Assembly (NCBI GenBank): GCA_000283575.1 | Contig: AP012044.1 | Coordinates: forward strand, 806,001-870,000 | Source: Oscillibacter valericigenes Sjm18-20 | Lineage (GTDB): Bacteria; Bacillota; Clostridia; Oscillospirales; Oscillospiraceae | DNA: 64,000 nucleotides | Direction: 5' to 3' | In this document: piece after piece, positions 42,032 to 52,100 of the stretch | How positions within the stretch are numbered: position 1 is the first letter of the stretch | How the letters are laid out: each line of letters starts with the position of its first letter | The notes under the pieces: generated by a model | Seen by the model: the letters and a program-made list of their open reading frames with translations, nothing else | Database searches by the model: none | What the model was told of the DNA's origin: nothing | Made by a program: the position numbers and the translations under genes

Positions 42032-42392
42032 CCGCACGTTGCCGCCTGTGTCGCCCTGTGTGCGGCTTTGGACAGGGCGGCGAGAAAGGATACCCCCGGC
42101 AGAGCTTGACCACCCTGTTGGGGCTGTGTTCGGGAGCTTTGGGAGCGTGTTCGCGATCACGATTTTTGTACAGGATAAAGCGGTGACATCATCACCGCCT
42201 GTCACACCGTCCCGCAGAGCGGGCCGGGGCGCGGTTTTACAGGGCTTTGCGCGGTTTTGAAAAGAGCGGCCTGACGCACCAGATTTGAGAGTTTGCACCG
42301 CATTTCGCACTATGCCTCCCCGCAAACCTGCGTTGCGTCAGGCTTTTCCCATGCACTAAAGCCATCACTACACTCAGTTACAGGAGGAAAAC
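42032..42392. other. Noncoding region upstream of the mob genes, candidate oriT
   Basis: The 361 bases between the small ICE gene and the MobC-like gene have no credible gene. They hold several inverted repeats: GCGGTGA-CATCA-TCACCGC at about 42180, GCCTGACGCA (about 42272) paired with TGCGTCAGGC (about 42334) ahead of TTTT, and GCCCTGTGTGCGGC / CCTGTTGG-type repeats near 42051-42120. A region of dyads directly before a mobilisation protein and relaxase gene is where oriT normally lies. Confidence 0.6.
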
Positions 42393-42833
42393 ATGTCAGA
42401 AGAAAAATACAGATATACCGTTCGGCTTGGGCCGGATACGGAGCGCATGGTCAGAGAGGCGATGCCGAAAGACAACTGCCAGTCGCTCAATGAGTTCACT
42501 GAAAATGCCCTGCGGTTCTATGCCGGATATCTGGGTGCAAAGGATGCGTCGGAATATCTTGCACCGGTCTTATCGCAGGTACTTCACGGCACACTGGACA
42601 GCTTCGGCGCGCATGTCAACCGCAATCTCTTTCGCCTCTCGGTGGAGGAAGCGAAAACATGGAATATCATCGCGGGTATGTTCAAGGTAAGTCCTGAACA
42701 GTTGAAGTATGTACACGGCAAGGCGGTGGGCGAAGTCAAACAGCTCGGCGACAGGCTCACCTATGAGAAAGTCTACGCTGATCCGTGCCCGCTGGAGTAC
42801 AGTCTCGATCTGCTCACTGGGGAGGATGAGTAA
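42393..42833 (+). CDS. MobC-like mobilisation accessory protein
   Basis: The 146-residue protein has an RHH-like N-terminus (YRYTVRLGPDTERMVREAM, CQSLNEFTENALRFYAGYL) followed by a helical part. Such proteins bind oriT and assist the relaxase. AGGAGG precedes the ATG. The relaxase gene starts two bases after its stop. Confidence 0.78.
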   Translation: MSEEKYRYTVRLGPDTERMVREAMPKDNCQSLNEFTENALRFYAGYLGAKDASEYLAPVLSQVLHGTLDSFGAHVNRNLFRLSVEEAKTWNIIAGMFKVSPEQLKYVHGKAVGEVKQLGDRLTYEKVYADPCPLEYSLDLLTGEDE

Positions 42834-42835
42834 GA

Positions 42836-44569
42836 ATGCCGCGCGTCATTTTTATCTCGCCGCATTTTAAAAGCGGGCACAGCAGCGCGGCGCACCTCTC
42901 ATATCTCGTCCGCTACATCGCAACCCGAGAGGGCGTCGCGCCGGTAGCGGATACCGATAGGCTGAAACTGGCGACGGGAAAGCAGGACCGGCTCATCCGC
43001 CAGCTGGTCAAAGATTTTCCTTCAGCGAAAAAGCGGTTCAAGTATGAGGATTACCTCGCCCGACCGACGCGTGAAAACGCTTCGGACTTTATCCAGACCG
43101 CGCTGGAACAGAATCTCGATCAGATCGGCAAACGGAAAAACTATGTGGACTACATCGGTATGCGCCCCGGCGTTGCCAAGCTGGATGCCCACGGCCTCTT
43201 CGACGGTACGGGTAAAAAGCTGGTGATCGCCCAGGTGCAGAAGGAGATCGCGGAGCATCCCGGCGTTGTATGGACGCCGGTGATTTCGCTGCGGCGCGAG
43301 GACGCACACGCTATGGGCTTCGAGTCGCCGGAGAGCTGGCGCGCCATGCTCTGCTCCTGCACCGCCGAGTTAGCGAAGGGATACAAGATCAAGCCGGAGC
43401 ATCTGCGCTGGTACGCGGCCTTCCACGACAAGAGCCACCATCCGCATATCCACATGATCATTTATTCCACCGATCCGACCGAAGGTTTCCTCACCGAGCA
43501 GGGCATCACGCAGATCAAATCCGCGCTGGCACAGAATATCTTCCCAGAGCAGCTCCGGGAACTGTACGCTGCCGACACCCAGCGCCGCGATGAGCTCAAG
43601 ACGGACGCGCGAAAGCTGTATCAGGAGCTCATCGCGCAGATGGCGAGCGGCACGATCCGAAACGAGCGGATTGAAAAACTGACGGGGCAACTCGCCGCAA
43701 AGCTGTCCGCACACAAGGGCAAGATGCAGTATGGCTATCTGCAGGCGCAGGTCAGGGCCATGGTGGATGAGATCGTGGACGAGCTGGCGCGGGACGTGCG
43801 CGTAGCGGAAGCCTACCGGCTCTGGTATAACATCCGCACGGATATCGTCAGCACCTATCAGGACGAAATGCCGGAACTGCCGCCGCTTTCCCAGCAGAAG
43901 GAATTCAAGCCCATCCGCAATATGGCTGTCGCGGAGGCGGCGAAGCTGCTCGGCCATGAGTTCAACTTCGGGGAAGCCCCATCGGACGAGCAAAAAGTCC
44001 CGGAGGACGTGCGGAAGCTGGTCAGAATCATCCATGCTCCCGCTTCGACAACTGATGCGGTTCGTGACGCGGCGGCCATGCTGCTTCGAATCGCCGATGA
44101 CGGAAACCCAGATGCGGCATACGCCTTCGGCAAGCTGTTCCTGCAAGGGAATGTCATACGGGAAGACGTACCGGAAGCGGTTCGGTATCTCACCGCTGCG
44201 GCGGGAGGCGGGAACGCAAACGCCATGTATGTGCTCGGCAAGCTGTATCTCGTCGGTGAAGATGTATCGCAGGACAAGAAAGCCGCTCTGAGGTGGTTTA
44301 CCCAGTCAGCGGAACAGGGCAACACGTATGCGCAGTTCTACACAGAGCATTGGGCGGTGGCCGCACAGAACCCGTCTGTTTTTCTTTCCGCCACCAGACT
44401 GCTCCATCACATGAGCCGAGTCTTTCAGAATAGTACGCCGCCGCAGCGAGGAGGCGTTGGGTATGGCATCGACAAGAAGCTCCGCAGAAAGATGAAGGAA
44501 AAAAAGATCGCCCAGGGACACAAGGAGGACGATCAGGAGCAGAGGCAGGATTACATTATTCCCTATTGA
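42836..44569 (+). CDS. MobP3-type relaxase with Sel1-like C-terminus
   Basis: The 577-residue protein has a relaxase domain: N-terminal RVIFISPHFKSG with SYLVRYIATREGV, Tyr-bearing YVDYIGMRPG, and the metal-binding triad region FHDKSHHPHIHMIIYS (about residues 197-212). The C-terminal part (about 405-500) has Sel1-type repeats (NPDAAYAFGKLFLQG, GNANAMYVLGKLYLVGEDV). The relaxase nicks oriT and pilots the strand. The tail probably mediates protein contacts. It overlaps the next gene by four bases. Confidence 0.9.
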   Translation: MPRVIFISPHFKSGHSSAAHLSYLVRYIATREGVAPVADTDRLKLATGKQDRLIRQLVKDFPSAKKRFKYEDYLARPTRENASDFIQTALEQNLDQIGKRKNYVDYIGMRPGVAKLDAHGLFDGTGKKLVIAQVQKEIAEHPGVVWTPVISLRREDAHAMGFESPESWRAMLCSCTAELAKGYKIKPEHLRWYAAFHDKSHHPHIHMIIYSTDPTEGFLTEQGITQIKSALAQNIFPEQLRELYAADTQRRDELKTDARKLYQELIAQMASGTIRNERIEKLTGQLAAKLSAHKGKMQYGYLQAQVRAMVDEIVDELARDVRVAEAYRLWYNIRTDIVSTYQDEMPELPPLSQQKEFKPIRNMAVAEAAKLLGHEFNFGEAPSDEQKVPEDVRKLVRIIHAPASTTDAVRDAAAMLLRIADDGNPDAAYAFGKLFLQGNVIREDVPEAVRYLTAAAGGGNANAMYVLGKLYLVGEDVSQDKKAALRWFTQSAEQGNTYAQFYTEHWAVAAQNPSVFLSATRLLHHMSRVFQNSTPPQRGGVGYGIDKKLRRKMKEKKIAQGHKEDDQEQRQDYIIPY

Positions 44570-45537
44570 GATCGGAGGCGAGTATCATCGCACAGTATAT
44601 TCATTTCACCGAGGAACAAAAACGCCGGGCCAACTCCGTCGACCTGCCGGAGTTCCTTCGCAGGCGGGGCGAAAAGCTTCTTCCCTCCGGACGGGACAAG
44701 CGCCTCGCCTCGGATCACAGCGTCACCGTCCGGGGCAACCAGTGGTTCGATCACGCCACAGAGCAGGGCGGTCTTGCCATCGATTTCGTTCAGAAGTTCT
44801 ATGGTCTGTCTTTTCCTGACGCAGTGACCGCACTTCTCGGCGCGGAGAGCGGGATCGGATACCTGCCGGCGAGGGAGGGACCCGCTGAGCAACGGAAGCC
44901 TTTCGTGCTCCCGCCAGCGCACGCGGATATGCGGCGGGTCTACGCCTACCTCCTGCAGAGACGCTGCATCGACCGGGATGTGCTGACAGAGTTCGCCCGC
45001 GCCGGACTCATTTATGAGAGCGCGGAGCCATCCGCAGATAAAACGAAGATCTATCACAACGCCGTGTTCGTCGGAAATGATGAACACGGCGTTGCCCGTC
45101 ACGGGCACAAGCGGAGCATCTATACCTCCGGCAAAAGCTATCGCGGTAACATCGAGAGCAGCGATCCGAGGTACAGCTTCCACTGGGTTGGCGAATCCGA
45201 TCAGCTCTATGTGTTCGAAGCGCCGATCGATCTGCTGTCGTACATCCGCCTTCATCAGGAAAACTGGCGGGATCACAGCTATGTGTCCCTCTGTGGAACA
45301 TCCGAGCATGCCATGCTCTGGATGCTGGAGCAGTACCCGCAGCTACAAAAGGTCACGCTCTGCCTCGACAGCGACAAAGCCGGGCAGAAAGCGGTGGAAC
45401 GCCTGACCAGGATCTTGCGGGAGCATGGGTATACCAATATTACACCATTGCTACCAGATGCCAAGGACTGGAACGATGAGCTGGTGGCACAGAGAGCTGA
45501 TGTGGCTGAGCAGATAGAGTCAATACAGATGAGCTGA
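44566..45537 (+). CDS. DUF3991/TOPRIM primase-like protein
   Basis: The 323-residue protein has an N-terminal DUF3991-like part (RRANSVDLPEFLRRRGEKLL, NQWFDHATEQGGLAIDFVQ) and a C-terminal TOPRIM domain (LYVFEAPIDLLSYIRLH, LCLDSDKAGQKAVERL). It likely primes complementary-strand synthesis after transfer. TTG at 44566 overlaps the relaxase stop. GGAGGCGA lies just after it, so a start at the following codons (ATC ATC) cannot be excluded. Confidence 0.82.
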   Translation: MRSEASIIAQYIHFTEEQKRRANSVDLPEFLRRRGEKLLPSGRDKRLASDHSVTVRGNQWFDHATEQGGLAIDFVQKFYGLSFPDAVTALLGAESGIGYLPAREGPAEQRKPFVLPPAHADMRRVYAYLLQRRCIDRDVLTEFARAGLIYESAEPSADKTKIYHNAVFVGNDEHGVARHGHKRSIYTSGKSYRGNIESSDPRYSFHWVGESDQLYVFEAPIDLLSYIRLHQENWRDHSYVSLCGTSEHAMLWMLEQYPQLQKVTLCLDSDKAGQKAVERLTRILREHGYTNITPLLPDAKDWNDELVAQRADVAEQIESIQMS

Positions 45538-45635
45538 TGTTTGCTCATCCACATAAATGGCAAATTATTTAGGCAACGCTTTGGCCAATATAGCAGCATT
45601 TTACCTGCGCCATTTATGCTTCGCATACGACAGCC

Positions 45636-46469
45636 CTAACGGTTTTTATACCATATAAAATGATCGAACTTGCGCTTTCGGTTTGGTGTTGTAATACCAC
45701 ACTCGTCAAGTTTTCTTGTTATATAATCGTTGTATTTCTTGTATTCAAATCCATCCTGCCATCTTTGAATTTGACCTTTTGTGATGTCGCTAAAATAACG
45801 AGGGAGATAGTCTTTCAAAACCGTGTCTAATATTGAATAGTCGTCCATTCCGTACAGGTTCCGGTTATGATAACAGCAGTATTTTGAGGCAAAGGAAAAC
45901 AAATTGATTCTTCTGTTGCTTCGCGCTATTTCATTTACGACATCAGGATCTCCAGCCGCAATTCGTGTATCTATATCTGAGATGGCAACAATAATACGGC
46001 ACAACTCGTCCATGCTGATTAAGCTCTTGTGCTGTGACAAGTGTGTGGAATTTGTAATATCAATTAGCCCGATTTTCATGGCCACAACATCCGGGTCCTT
46101 GTTATCCGGGAATTTTTGCAGGCACCTCGTAATAAGCTCGTTTTCAGGGCCGTAATTATCTGTTTCTTCCACCAAGCGAGAAGCTTCTTCAATGCTTTCA
46201 TTGCTGATGAGATCACCAGAAACATCACGATATCTTCTTTTCTTTTCGTTGCGCTTATCAGGCACCGCTGAAACAGGTATTCCGTGGAGAGAATACTTGG
46301 CAGGATCCGCTCCTGCACGAGTGACCGTGCTGCTGTTTACAAGCGACATGAGTGCGGAATAAATGTTTGGCGTGTGGAGTTTGTCCCCATAAATAGCCTC
46401 AGCCAACTCGCCTTGTGTCATTATTCTGTTAGTCTGGAGCAACGATATTATCGTCTCTTTTTGGCTCAT
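45636..46469 (-). CDS. wHTH protein of unknown function, possible defence cargo
   Basis: The 277-residue protein has an N-terminal winged-helix-like segment (NRIMTQGELAEAIYGDKLHT) and a C-terminal segment LFSFASKYCCYHNRNLYGMD, then DTVLKDYLPRYF. The FASKYC-H pattern is found in uncharacterised proteins of phage-defence and island loci. It is inserted on the opposite strand between the TOPRIM and TraG genes. MSQKE at 46469 has a GAGGGAG site. Function unknown. Confidence 0.62.
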   Translation of the reverse strand: MSQKETIISLLQTNRIMTQGELAEAIYGDKLHTPNIYSALMSLVNSSTVTRAGADPAKYSLHGIPVSAVPDKRNEKKRRYRDVSGDLISNESIEEASRLVEETDNYGPENELITRCLQKFPDNKDPDVVAMKIGLIDITNSTHLSQHKSLISMDELCRIIVAISDIDTRIAAGDPDVVNEIARSNRRINLFSFASKYCCYHNRNLYGMDDYSILDTVLKDYLPRYFSDITKGQIQRWQDGFEYKKYNDYITRKLDECGITTPNRKRKFDHFIWYKNR

Positions 46470-46574
46470 CTTTCTATGCACTCCCTCACAAGCTCCACTT
46501 TGTTGTGCTGATGCAAATCTTTGCTGCAAACTCACTATACCATATAAACATTGATACCACAAGAAAGGAGCCCT

Positions 46575-48404
46575 ATGCAAGAAAAAGTATACATTCTGAT
46601 TGCCGCGGCCGCTGTGATGTTTTTCGTCATCGGCGGTCTTTCTCTTTTGGCTCACTACTACACCCTGAACGGGATCAAAAGCCGCACGGTGGGCGACGGC
46701 CAGCACGGTACCGCCCGATTCGCCACCAAGGAAGAGATCCAGCAGACCTACCGGCACATCCCGTTCCGTCCGAAGTTGTGGCGGAAGGGACAGTCTCTGC
46801 CCGCCGAGCAGGGCATCATCCTCGGCAGCGTCGGCAAGAAAAACGAGGTCACGGCTCTGGTGGACACCGACGACGTCCACACGCTGATGATCGGCGCATC
46901 CGGCGTCGGCAAGACGGCGTTCTTCCTCTATCCCAATCTTGAATACGCCTGCGCCACGGGCATGAGCTTTCTCTGCACCGACACCAAAGGCGACCTGTTC
47001 CGAAACTATGGAGCCGTGGCCCGCGACTATTACGGCTATAATATCTCCGTCATCGACTTACGCAATCCCACCCGTTCGGACGGCAACAATCTTCTGCACC
47101 TCGTCAACAAGTACATGGATGAATACCGTGCCGACGAACACAACCTGGCCGCGAAAGCCAAGGCGGAAAAGTATGCAAAGATCATCAGCAAGACCATTAT
47201 TAATTCCTCCGGCGACAGCGCCAACTACGGCCAGAACGCCTTCTTCTATGACGCGGCGGAAGGGCTGCTGACCTCGGTGATCCTGCTTCTGGCGGAGTTC
47301 CTGCCGCCCGACGGCGAGCACCCGGAGGAACGCCGTCACATCATCTCCGTGTTCAAAATGGTGCAGGAGCTTTTGGAGCCGTCGAATGTCAGAGGCAAAA
47401 GCCAGTTCCAGCTTCTGATGGCGAAGCTCCCGCCCGACCATAAGGCCAAATGATTCGCCGGCGCGGCGCTCAATTCTTCCAACCAGGCCATGGCCTCCGT
47501 CATGTCCACCGTGTTGTCACGGCTCAACGCCTTCCTCGACAGCGAGATGGAGCAGATTCTCTGCTTCGATACCGCCATCGACGCGGAGAAGTTCTGCAAT
47601 ACCAAGAGCGCCATCTTTATCGTACTGCCGGAAGAAGACCTGACGAAATACTTCATGGTGTCCCTAATGATTCAGCAACTCTACAGGGAGATCCTTTCTG
47701 TAGCCGACGAGTATGGCGGGAAGCTACCGAACCGCGTGGTGTTCTACTGCGACGAGTTGGGTACCATCCCGCCTATCGAATCCCTGCAGCTTATCTTCTC
47801 CGCCTCCCGTTCCCGCCGTCTGCTCATGGTGCCGATCATCCAGAGCTTCGGACAGCTCCAGAAAAACTACGGCAAGGAGGGCTCGGAGATCATCGTTGAC
47901 AACTGTCAATGCACGATCTTTGGCGGCTTCGCGCCCAACAGCCAGACCGCCGAGGTGCTCTCGAAGGCGCTGGGCAGCCGCACCGTCATGAGCGGCAGTA
48001 TCAGTCGCAGCAAGAATGATCCCAGCCAATCCCTTCAGATGATGGAGCGCCCCCTGATGATGCCGGATGAACTCAAGAGCCTGCCGAAGGGACAGTTCAT
48101 CGTGATGAAAACCGGGACCCATCCCATGCAAACGCGCCTGCGGCTATTCCTCGACTGGGGTATCACCTTTGATAATGTGTACGAGGTTCCGGAGAAGGCG
48201 GAGCGCAAGGTGGCCTACGCTGACAAGGACGAACTGGAGCGACGAATCGTGACGCGCTACCACTCTGACAAAGCCGTTGAGAATGTGTCTGCCTCCGACA
48301 AGCGCACGCAGGCCAGCATGAGCCAGCAGCAGTCCAACTACAGCCTGCGGGATTCTAAAGCGCGTCAGAGGCAGAGATCACAGGCGCAGGAGGATAAGGT
48401 ATGA
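46575..48404 (+). pseudogene. TraG/VirD4 coupling protein with in-frame TGA
   Basis: The gene encodes a 609-codon type IV coupling protein: an N-terminal membrane segment (YILIAAAAVMFFVIGGLSLL), Walker A GASGVGKTAFFL (about residues 111-122) and Walker B VVFYCDELGTIPP (about 390). At 47451-47453 the frame meets TGA (in AAGGCCAAATGATTCGCC) and then continues without any other fault to 48404, with FAGAALNSSNQAMASVM following. A TGG-to-TGA change is the simplest cause. As it stands the ATPase would be split into a 292-residue piece and an untranslated or internally started remainder. Confidence 0.88.
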
Positions 48405-48667
48405 GTTATTTCGGAACCATTTACGCTGAGGACATCCCGCACCGCGCGAAGGCGGTCTACATGTACCTGAAAGACCGAGCGAACCAGAGCGGCACCTGCT
48501 GGCCCGGTATCAACACCATCGCCAAAGACCTACATCTCTCTCGCAGCACGGTCAAGCGGGCGCTGGGCGATCTCACCAGACACGGCTTCATAAAAAAGGA
48601 GCCGTGCTACCGTGAGAACGGCAGCAACAGCTCCAATTTGTATTCAGTACAAAAGATCAAGCCGTAA
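48401..48667 (+). CDS. Helix-turn-helix domain protein of the ICE
   Basis: The 88-residue protein is made almost only of an HTH_36-type winged helix (IPHRAKAVYMYLKDRANQSG, INTIAKDLHLSRSTVKRAL). These small proteins are found at the end of transfer regions and in replication initiators. It overlaps the TraG stop by four bases. Confidence 0.75.
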   Translation: MSYFGTIYAEDIPHRAKAVYMYLKDRANQSGTCWPGINTIAKDLHLSRSTVKRALGDLTRHGFIKKEPCYRENGSNSSNLYSVQKIKP

Positions 48668-48946
48668 AACAGTGAAAAAACATGTCCTTCCGCCAGGGGG
48701 TCTTTATCGCCATTCTCTGGACCGAGGAGAGGTTCACGATGGCCCCCCTTGAAGGACCAACCTGAAGGGAACGATTATAGGCAGAGAAAGAACAATAAGT
48801 GAGTGTCACAGTACAGAGTACTTTTTATAGGACACTCATATGAGAAAATATAAATATCTTAATCGCTGAAAGGCTTGAAACTTGAAATATTCAGATAAAA
48901 GAATATAATATATTTTTGTAGAAATTTGATCAACGAGGTATGTTCT
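48668..48946. other. Intergenic region between ICE backbone and defence island
   Basis: No gene is seen. The first about 110 bases are GC-richer with GGGGGTC and GGCCCCCC tracts, and the rest is AT-rich and should carry the promoter of the defence operon. An inverted repeat GAGTGTC...GACACTC spans about 48801-48839. Confidence 0.45.
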
Positions 48947-49135
48947 ATGGAGTTTTTGACGACAAAGCAAGCTGCGGAACTATGGGGCATTTCCCCACGT
49001 CGGGTGGCAATTTTATGTGCACAGGGACGTATCTCCGGAACAGTAAAAGCCGGAAAGACCTGGCTTTTGCCGCCAGATGCGGAAAAGCCGGCCGATCCGC
49101 GATTTGAGAAAAGCAAAACCGAGGTGGCAAAATGA
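48947..49135 (+). CDS. Excisionase-like HTH protein heading the defence operon
   Basis: The 62-residue protein is a MerR/Xis-type helix-turn-helix (MEFLTTKQAAELWGISPRRV, RISGTVKAGKTWLLPPDA). Such proteins (HTH_17) bind DNA and commonly precede restriction-modification or SNF2-type defence genes. The stop overlaps the helicase start by four bases, so it is translated with the operon and may regulate it. Confidence 0.75.
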   Translation: MEFLTTKQAAELWGISPRRVAILCAQGRISGTVKAGKTWLLPPDAEKPADPRFEKSKTEVAK

Positions 49136-52100
49136 AACCACCAAAAATGATTGATAACAAACGCAATGGTAGCGTCGCGGGTGAATTGCGTGAACATATT
49201 GGCAAAGGCAGTAAGCTGTCCATTGTGACAGCCTACTTCACAATCTACGCCTTTGCAGAGTTAAAAAAAGAGCTCTTGAAGGTGGAAAGTGTACGAATGC
49301 TTTTCACTGACCCGGTATTTATCAAAAACGATGATCAGTCCAGCCGCGAATATTACATAGAGCATCCAACCGAACAGGCAATCACCGGAAACCAGTATGA
49401 AATCAAATTGCGCAACGAAATGTGTCAGGCCTCTGTAGCACGCGAATGCGCCCAATGGCTGGAGCACAAAGCGCAAATCAAGATGTTCAAGGCTCCTAAC
49501 TCCGCCCAGCCGCGCCTCGTCTATATCGACAACGGAGCCGACTCGATTTCCATCAACGGCACGGTGGATTTTACCACCGAGGGCCTTGGCCTGACGCCTT
49601 CCAGCCGTGTGGATAGTAATCTTTGCATGTACGGTAGTGACTGCACCCAGCAGTTTTTGAAGATGTTTGATGACCTCTGGAATGATGATTCCGCGGTGGA
49701 AGATATCAAGAATGAGGTTCTGCGCCAGGTACAGGTGCTTTATAAAGAGAACACGCCGCAGTTCATTTACTTTGTTACCCTCTATCATATCTTCAATCAG
49801 TATTTGGATGAGCTGACGGAAGATCATGTCATGAAAACCCGTACCGGCATCAAGAAAACGGAGATTTGGAACAAGCTCTATCAGTTCCAGAAAGACGGTG
49901 CCATCGGCATCATTGAAAAAATTGAGAAGTTCGGCGGCTGCATTTTGGCGGACAGCGTGGGCCTCGGCAAGACTTTTACGGCTTTGGCAGTCATCAAATA
50001 CTATGAGCTGCGTAATGATCGGGTTCTGGTGCTGGCTCCGAAGAAACTGAGGGAAAACTGGAGCATTTATACCCTGAATGACCGGCGCAACCTGTTTTCC
50101 GCCGACCGCTTCCATTACGACGTTCTCAACCACACCGACCTTTCCCGCGAGAGCGGGAAAAGCGGCGATATCGATCTTGCCACAGTCAACTGGGGCAACT
50201 ACGACCTTGTGGTCATTGACGAGAGCCATAACTTCCGCAACAACCCACCAGTCAAGGGACATGTCACCCGCTATGAGCGGCTGATGAACGACATTATCCG
50301 TGCGGGCGTCAAGACCCGCGTTCTAATGCTGTCCGCAACGCCGGTCAACAATCGGATGAACGATATCAAAAACCAGATTGCTTTTATTACTGAGGGCAAG
50401 AACGGCGCGTTCTCCGAGGTGGGTATTCCCAGTATCGGGCACGTTCTGCGGAAGGCACAGCTGGTGTTCAACCGTTGGTCGGAGCTGCCGGACGAGGAGC
50501 GCACTTCCGACACTTTCGTAGAAATGATGGATTTGAGCTATTTCAAGCTGCTGGACACCATCACAATTGCCCGCAGCCGCAAGCATATTGAAAAATACTA
50601 CAACATTGCCGAAATTGGACAGTTCCCCAAGCGCCTGCCGCCGAAAAACCTCTATTCTGGTGTGGACTGTAAAAACGAATTCCCGCCCATTGGCGACGTC
50701 AATACACTGATTAAGCGGCTGACGCTCTGCGTTTACTCTCCATTGGCCTATCTGCTGCCGGAAAAGCGGGCGGAATACAGCAAGCGTTATGATGCCCAGG
50801 TAGGCAGCGGTGTCTTTAAGCAGATCGACCGTGAAAGCAGCCTGGTCAACCTGATGCGCGTGGGCATTCTCAAACGTATGGAGAGTTCCATTCATTCCTT
50901 TGCTCTGACGGTAGACAAGATTCTGCGCGGTATCGACCATGCGCTTTCCCTCGCAGACAGCAAAATGCTGTCCGAGCCGGCGGACGTCAGCATCGGCGAC
51001 ATCGATTTGGACGACCCGGAGCTGGAGGATCTGGCCGTTGGAAAATCGGTCAAAGTCCTGCTTCAGGATATGGATCTGATTCGATGGAAGGATGACCTTC
51101 TCAGTGATCGTGAAAATCTGGAACGGATTTTGCGGGTTGCCCGCGAGGTGACGCCTGACCGGGATGAGAAGCTCTCCGATCTCAAAAAGCTGATTGCCGA
51201 TAAGGTGAAAAATCCGCTCAACGGCAACAATCAGAAGCTGGTCATTTTCTCCGCCTTTGCGGATACCGCCAACTATCTCTATACCAACCTGATGCCGTTT
51301 TTAACGGGGCTTGGCCTGACCGCCGCCGTGGTGACCGGTAGCGGAGATAATAAAACCACGCTGAAAATCCCGTCCGCTCTGCGCGGCCGGGTGAAAATCA
51401 GCGATCTCAATACGGTGCTGACGCTGTTTTCACCGCGCTCAAAAAATAAAGATAAGATATTTCCGGATGTGGCCGGTGAGATCGACGTGCTCATCGCCAC
51501 CGACTGCATCTCCGAAGGCCAGAACCTGCAGGACTGCGACTACCTGGTGAACTACGACATCCACTGGAATCCAGTGCGCATCATCCAGCGCTTTGGCCGC
51601 ATCGACCGAATCGGCTCCACCAATCAGGTCATTCAGCTGGTCAACTTTTGGCCCATGCGGGATTTGGATGAATACATCAACCTGCAGCAGCGGGTGCAGG
51701 GGCGCATGGTGCTGCTGGACGTCTCCGCCACCGGCGAGGAAAACGTCATCGACGATGGCGGCCGGGAAATGAAGGATTTGGAATACCGCCGCAAGCAGCT
51801 CAAGAGCCTGCAAAATCAGGTGGTAGATTTGGAGGATATCTCCGGCGGCATCTCCATCACGGATATGACCTTCAACGACTTCAAAACCGACCTGATGGGC
51901 TACCTGAAAGACCATAAAAAGGAACTGGCACAGGCCCCTGCCGGAATGTATGCCGTAGCGCAAATTCCGACAGAGCTGCAAAGCGAGCTGGCCCCCGGCG
52001 TGATTTTCACACTGCGGCAGGTGCGCGGCGCGGCGCAGACGCGGGAACAGAACGCACTGTTCCCCTATTACCTGCTCTATGTCACACAGGACGGCGAGGT

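Noticed and set aside
42032..42260. Short plus-strand frames between the small ICE gene and mobC
   Set aside because: No ribosome binding site or family likeness; the region is better explained as noncoding DNA with dyads before the mob genes.
47451..47453. TGA in traG as selenocysteine or a reassigned Trp codon
   Set aside because: Selenocysteine is not known in VirD4 proteins and no hairpin follows; other genes in the window use TGG for Trp and TGA as stop.
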